64,000 nucleotides of DNA from Loxodes magnus (lineage: Eukaryota; Ciliophora; Karyorelictea; Loxodida; Loxodidae), in the NCBI GenBank assembly GCA_946699065.1, contig CAMPDV010000015.1:124001-188000 (forward strand), in the 5' to 3' direction. Below, piece after piece: positions 58,619-64,000 of the stretch. Position 1 is the stretch's first letter. Each line of letters opens with the position of its first letter. Below the pieces are notes generated by a model, which saw only the letters and a list, made by a program, of their open reading frames with translations, made no database searches and was not told the DNA's origin. The translations under genes were made by a program, and so were the position numbers.

Positions 58619-60426
58619 TCACTACTTTAGTATAATTTCTCTAAATTGCTCAATGCTTATACTGTCTTAATTGTCAAATACTATCTCCTGCAAAATATTA
58701 TGTATTTGTTGATCTTCCAAATTTCCTCTAAAAAAATTATAGAAGCATTGTTTATTAATTATACCTGTGCTTTTAGCAGTTAATATACTTATAACTATAT
58801 CAAGTATTTTGTCATCTAGCAAAATTTTATTTCATTTAAGACTAGCAATAAGAAATTTATCTCATTCTAGATATCCACTGCTATTTATATCCAGGATATT
58901 AAATATTTATTTAGTTTCTTCTCTTTATGCTTGATATTTCTCTACTTTTTTAAAGGATTTTAATAAATCTTTATGGGAAATTCTTCCATCTTAATCTTAA
59001 TCTATTGTAAGAAATCCTTCTTTTAAATCACTAAACTCTTTAGTATCTATTATCTAAGAAACTATATATCAATAGATTGCTATTGTTATTTTTTTATTTA
59101 CTTTAAATTACAGCAACTTTTCTAAGTTTTCCTCGAGTAAACTAGTTTTATCTTCCTTTAAGTCATTGAACCATTCATGTTTTAAACATTTTTTAGCGCT
59201 AAGTCTTTTTTAAGGATTTATTTCTAGCATTTTTTAAATTAGATTCTTAACTTACTCTGATATTTCATCCCATTTTTATTATCTGAACTTCACTTTTAGC
59301 TTTCTAAAATCTGTCTGCTTGTTTTGCTATTTTTGACCTTAGCAAATATATTTTTCTATATTGTACTGCTTAAAAGGAAAAATTCCAGCTAACAATACAT
59401 ACAAAATTACTCCACAACTTCATATGTCACTTTTACATGAATAGTAACCTGAACAGGATTCAGGAGACAAGTAATTTATAGTACCTATAATATTTTAGTC
59501 TTCAGAAACTAATTAATTTATAGAGAATCCAAAGTCTATTATTTTGATTTATATTCTATTTGCATTCTAAAAATTTTGACATAAAATATTTTCAAGTTTT
59601 AGATCTCTGTGCAAGACTCCAATCGAGTGACAATAAGAAACTCCTTAAAGAATTTATCTGATTATAATTTTAACTTTTGCTTCGCTTATTTAGAAGTTTT
59701 AGTTGATAACTTTGAGCAAATTTTACCCCTTTATATATTCAGTTATGAATAAAGTCCAATTTTCCTCCTCGAAAATTTCGTATAATTTCACAATATTAGG
59801 ATGAGTCTGAAATAAAATATTACCATAAATTTGAGGATTTGAAACTCTCTTTTTATTCATTTACAGTTCTTTTTCGATCTAATCATTTTGATAGCTACTA
59901 CATTTTTACTTAATTAATTTTTGCCCAAATAAACTTTACCATAACTTCCTTTATCTATCTGACATAATAATTCATATATATCGAAGAATTTATTTACATG
60001 CTTTTAAATGAAGCTAGACCCATTAATTTCTAATTTTGGAGCTGATAAAGGGCTGAGCTCTAACATTTTTTTTAAAGGAGACTCTTCAAAATTCAAATCC
60101 TTTAATTCTTTTTCGTGCAAAGTGTTTTTGGTGAATGCATTTAGTTGCTATAGAGATTTTTATCAATCTCCTTCTCAAACGCAATTTGAACTTGCTTGTT
60201 TTAAAGTAGTTGCCTATTCAGATGCTTAATTATTTAGTTGTGGAATTCTAGTTGTTATTTTGAGCTATGTTTTATTAACTTCTTATGTACCTTAAGTCTG
60301 AGCTTCATTTATTTATTAGGTAATTTAATCCATCTATTACTATTAGTAAATTTATTCAGGTTATGAGCAACTAAAACAGGATGCTAAACTTTATGTTTTA
60401 AACTCTGAACATTTAGTGTTTCCCAT
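58619..60426 (-). CDS. CDPK paralog, minus strand
   Basis: 596 aa from exons 60426-59824 and 59806-58619, ATG (MGNTKC, acylation-type start) to TGA 58621-58619. After a long Gln-rich leader come the Gly loop IDKGSYGKV (first Gly replaced by Asp), VVAIK lysine, THPNIV, HRDLKLEN, IIDFGFS, a normal activation segment and DIWSCG. The C-terminal part has EF hands DQDQDGRISHKD and DINSSGYLEWDK followed by two degenerate ones (FDNQDSISIEQF). The spliced length is a multiple of three and no frame slip is seen, unlike the 48 kb paralog. Protein-level distance from the palindrome pair is moderate, so this is an older duplicate. Confidence 0.92.
59807..59823 (-). other. 17-nt spliceosomal intron
   Basis: Reverse complement reads GTAATATTTTATTTCAG, phase 0, between REFQILKFM and THPNIV. 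Same site as the other CDPKs, with a divergent 5' end (GTAATA rather than GTAAGT). Confidence 0.9.
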
Positions 60427-60479
60427 TTTAAGTAAAAAATAAATACAACTAATTTAAAAATTTGAAGTTTAACAGCTTC

Positions 60480-60745
60480 TAATTAAATTAAAGGTATTAG
60501 CTTACCTTTAATTTATTATATGATATCAAGCAGAACTTCCTAAATGCATAAAATGAGACCTTTACCAAATGATATCCCTTCCTTAACATCTAAAGCCAAA
60601 TTTTATCTTTTTGAGTTTGATTTTCTACTTAATCTGAAATTGTCAAGTTTTAATCTCTGAATTGTAATTCCAAGCTCTCTATTTTAAAGTATTTTATGCA
60701 ATAAGTATAAAGTGGATTTATCTTTTTTATTCTAATTTGTTCCAT
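60480..60745 (-). CDS. Doubtful short ORF upstream of the minus-strand CDPK
   Basis: ATG 60745 opens a frame with MEQIRIKKINPLYTYCIKYF, LELQFRDQNLTISDQVENQ and KIWLQMLRKGYHLVK, a composition unlike intergenic DNA. It runs without TGA towards the kinase start in another frame; a GTAAGC...TTAG stretch near 60517-60490 could be an intron. No family recognised. Confidence 0.2.
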
Positions 60746-60999
60746 ATTATTTAGCACTTTTTTATTTTTACCCTTCTTAAATCTTCATAACAAACCTTTT
60801 AAGATTGCCACAAAACACTTAAATATCTAAATAAATGTACCTTAAGAATAGATAGAAGGTATATTATAAGAGTTTTATTTTCTTATTATTTGACTCTTAA
60901 TTGTTAGAAAGATTTATATAGTAAGTCGATTATCTATATAATTAGCTTAACACTTTATTTAAAAAATATTATCTTCAACTCTTTATAAGATTATTAAGG

Positions 61000-62090
61000 A
61001 CATTCAAAAGCGAAAGCTTCAATTTTTTAAAATATCTTACTATGTTTTTAAACAAAAATTCGTAAAAATACCTTTAGATTAATTAAAGCTTTATACAAAT
61101 ATTATCCTTATTAAGACTAATATAGTTTTAAATAGATGAAGTTTATTAGTATAAATTTTACAATGCATAGAAATATTTTTTATATATTTTCATATCGAAA
61201 TCTTGCTACGAGCTGGAATATTTTTCATTCTTTCATACTTTTATCTTATTTTAATAATAAAGAAAAAGGATTTACTCTTCAGGTACCTTTCTGTTTTTGC
61301 TTCTATTCATGAATTTCTTTTGAGAGTAAGAAATTTGATTCAAAAATGTTAAATAAATTTTATCTCTTTGATTGCAGCTTATCTTCTCTATTTTAACTTA
61401 TTTTTTTCGATCTTAAAACATAATAAAATTTTGCTTTATTCTTCAACTATTTTCATATAATCAAATTTAATATAAGAAAGTATCTTATCCTTACTTATCT
61501 AAATAATAAACTTTCTTTTGTATCTATTTTCTAATTTATAAAGATTTAAATTTTATTATTTTTTGTCTCTTATGCTATGTTTTAGAAATATCTTGGTATA
61601 ACACTAATTTTCTTTAGTATTAATCTTTATAAAATTTTTATTTGCAACCTCTAATTTGACTTAATAAAGTTGAGGCTATTAGAAGTTATATAGTCTTAAA
61701 TTGATTTATTAAATTAAGAATTTTCATATGATTTCAAATCTCAGTAATTTTAACTTTTCAATCAAATTTCTCTTTAAAAGTTCATTTTAATCTTTCAAAT
61801 CGCTTGCATTTTTCTTAATTTATCCGATATTTAATGAAGTGCTTCATTTGCTTTAATTATATTCAAATTTATCATATAGTTGTTTGCTTTCTCTATTGCA
61901 TATATACATAAAATAATATAAATGATTTATATCATTCACAACCATTTGGATATATCTAAAAATACTGAAAATTTATTTATTTATTTTTAAAAGCTAAGAT
62001 TATCTTCTCTTTATCTATAGCAGAGATTACCTAAAACTAACTAGTTAGAAAGGCATTTCAATATTTACTCGACCATATCAAATTAAAACC
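61000..62090 (-). CDS. Possible unrecognised gene on the minus strand
   Basis: The minus strand is purine-rich, and one frame from an ATG near 62075 (MVEQILKCLSNQLVLGNL) continues through ISKWLWMIQIIYIILCIYAIEKANNY, IKANEALHQISDKLRKMQ and DKLQSKRQNLFNIFESNFLLSKEIHEQK to about 61000. An early hydrophobic stretch could be a membrane segment. Other frames are also open, so this is only a candidate. No family recognised. Confidence 0.28.
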
Positions 62091-64000
62091 TTAAAATTAT
62101 GAATTTAATATCTTTTAGTCGTAATTATAAAAAATAATAGAATCAGCAAAATTAAAATTTATACTTTCATTCAAAAATATCAAGCAAATTAAAAAAGTCA
62201 GCTATATAAAGTTATTGTAATGAGAGATAATAAATATAAACTTAAATTATATAAGTAATTATTTAATTTATATTAAAATGCTATATGAAAGTTATACTTA
62301 TAACTTTTAAAATCCTGTATATTATTATTTAGAAACTTCATTTAATTTAATTATTTTTCAGAAAATTTGATGGTAGCACCTTCAATTCACTTTGAAAAAA
62401 ATGTAATAAAAATGTTAAGAAACATAAAATTAAAGCTTATTTAATATAAAATATAGTAATAGTAGGTGTTCTTATTTGGAAATATCGTTTAATTATTAAT
62501 GCTTTGATTAGATAACAATTTTTATTTATTTCAATTTTGCTTAAAAAAAGTTAGATAGTTAAAAATTTATCTTAGTTTATTTTTAATTACTAGCTATTAG
62601 TATATTTAACCAAAAAAATTGTAATTAAAATTGATAAAAATTCAATTTTTAAATTAAAAAGGTAAACTTAGAATAAATTCTTATAAGAGCTTTATAGCAT
62701 TAAATTTATTATAATTTTTTAATTAGATTTGTGTTAAATTCAGAATTTCTCTTGTTTAGTTTTAAGGATTAATAAAAATTATGTTTATAAATTATTAATC
62801 AATTGGAAGATAAAATTGTATTGCTTTTAAAATATAGAAATGTTTAGCTATGATGTTATTAGCACAATTCTTTGTTGCGGATTTTTTAGATGATTTACTT
62901 GGCTTATTTACTAGAATGAATCACTAATATATTAGAGATATTTATGTTCTAATTTAATTTATTTCTATATAGTTTAGAGCTGTTTTCAGAAATTGCTGCT
63001 TTTTATATGGTTTGTGAAAGACGTATAATAATCCAAAAATTTAAGCAATATTTTTCTTTAGTTATTAAAATAAAGCTAAGATATAAATGAAAAAGCTAAA
63101 GTCTATGGAAGAAACTCTAAATTTAAATTAAGTGCATAATAAAGAAAAGTGCATTTAAGTTTTTATTCTTATTTGAATAAAAATTAATTATCTTCAATAA
63201 TAATTAGATTTATTGAAAGAAATATTAGCTATTTTATTAACAAATTGCTTAAAATTTAAATTATCCTCATAGTTTTTATGTTTTTTAATACTTTTAAGGG
63301 GTTAGCAGATAAAGGTTATTTAAAATGGTTAAAAGTAAAAGCTATTTTGAAATAAATTTAATAGTTTATATATAATTTTGGATTTAAGCTTAATATTTAA
63401 AATTATTTTTTCTTTAGATATTCTTCTTTTTAGATTTTTCTTTGTTTATTGATAAATAGTTTTAAGAGGTAATTTTAAATAAAATTTTTATTTTATTTAA
63501 TCAACCAAAGTTATAAATATAAAAGGTATACATTCAGATAGATAAGTTTATAAAATAAAATATGGAAAGAAGAATAAGGAGTTTAGAGATAATTTTATAT
63601 TCACATTGCTTATATTATTTATACAAAACTATTTAATTATTCTTATTTAAAACTTATTAAAATAAATTAAAGTCTTTGAAAGAAGAGATTTTATCATAAA
63701 TGATAACTCGTATAAATTGGACTTTCTAATTTTGGTAAAGCATTGTTGTACTATCTTTTATACCTTGACAATTATAGTTTTAATTTCTGAATCTATTTTA
63801 TGAGGTAACATTAATTTTCATTTGGTTTCATTTAGAAATAATTTTAGCATATTTATCCTTAGGCCATAAGATATGAATAAAAGTAAAATTAATTTCCTAA
63901 TATTATTTTTTAAGATTATGCATAAATGTATTTCTTGTTCTACTTTTATTAAAACTTATATACAAAATTCTCATGAAAAGGCAATATAATAAATATTTTT
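62091..64000. other. AT-rich stretch, no gene supported
   Basis: AT-rich DNA to the end of the window. No motif, RNA gene or repeat recognised. Confidence 0.4.

Noticed and set aside
60008..60229. Plus-strand ORF of 73 codons
   Set aside because: Antisense to the N-terminal leader of the minus-strand CDPK 58619-60426.

Overview
The window is strongly AT-rich eukaryotic nuclear DNA, most likely from a karyorelictean ciliate of the Loxodes type. The genetic code shows this. In every gene recognised here TAA and TAG fall where glutamine is expected, TGA falls at conserved tryptophans, and the recognisable genes end at TGA, never at TAA or TAG. Two internal tests support this reading. The near-identical kinase copies at 29049-30859 and 35207-37017 differ by TAA against CAA at one codon, and the invariant Trp of the kinase motif DIWSCG is TGA in one paralog and TGG in another. 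Introns are only 17-19 nt. The heterotrich Condylostoma code is the main alternative. Because TGA is the only possible stop and can also be sense, long open frames mean little, so genes are called on motifs, paralog comparison or repeat structure.

Layout. 1.5-6.7 kb holds two convergent ubiquitin-pathway-like genes: an otubain domain fused to a RING/IBR module (plus strand) and a MORN - F-box - leucine-rich protein (minus strand). 7-28 kb is a graveyard of mobile elements: several gag/ORF1-like genes with coiled coils and CCHC zinc knuckles, one decayed non-LTR reverse transcriptase (minus strand, 22-25 kb), a dispersed structured repeat called R1 here, and decayed tRNA-Glu and tRNA-Leu copies. 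29-37 kb is an 8 kb imperfect palindrome carrying two near-identical calcium-dependent protein kinase (CDPK) genes facing each other, with two intact tRNA-Glu genes nested inside on nearly the same axis (about 33040). 41-43 kb has an intact tRNA-Leu, a decayed ORF1 copy and an exon-1-only CDPK relic. 48.1-49.9 and 58.6-60.4 kb carry two further CDPK paralogs. 51.6-52.9 kb is an inverted pair of R1 repeats abutting a partial copy of a small gene found at 17.8 kb. Most of 43-48, 37-41, 50-51.5 and 62-64 kb is AT-rich DNA with nothing I can assign.

How it fits together. The best-supported system is a family of short (about 0.8-1.1 kb) retroelements that carry only an ORF1/gag-like zinc-knuckle gene. 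Three copies are bounded by candidate target-site duplications (16, 13 and 11 bp), and two end in a TTA-repeat tail. This suggests mobilisation in trans by a LINE such as the one at 22-25 kb, like the half-LINE (HAL1) elements of mammals. The CDPKs form an expanding family with five members here: four full length, one a relic. All four full-length genes share the exon structure of one tiny intron, at the same phase-0 site.
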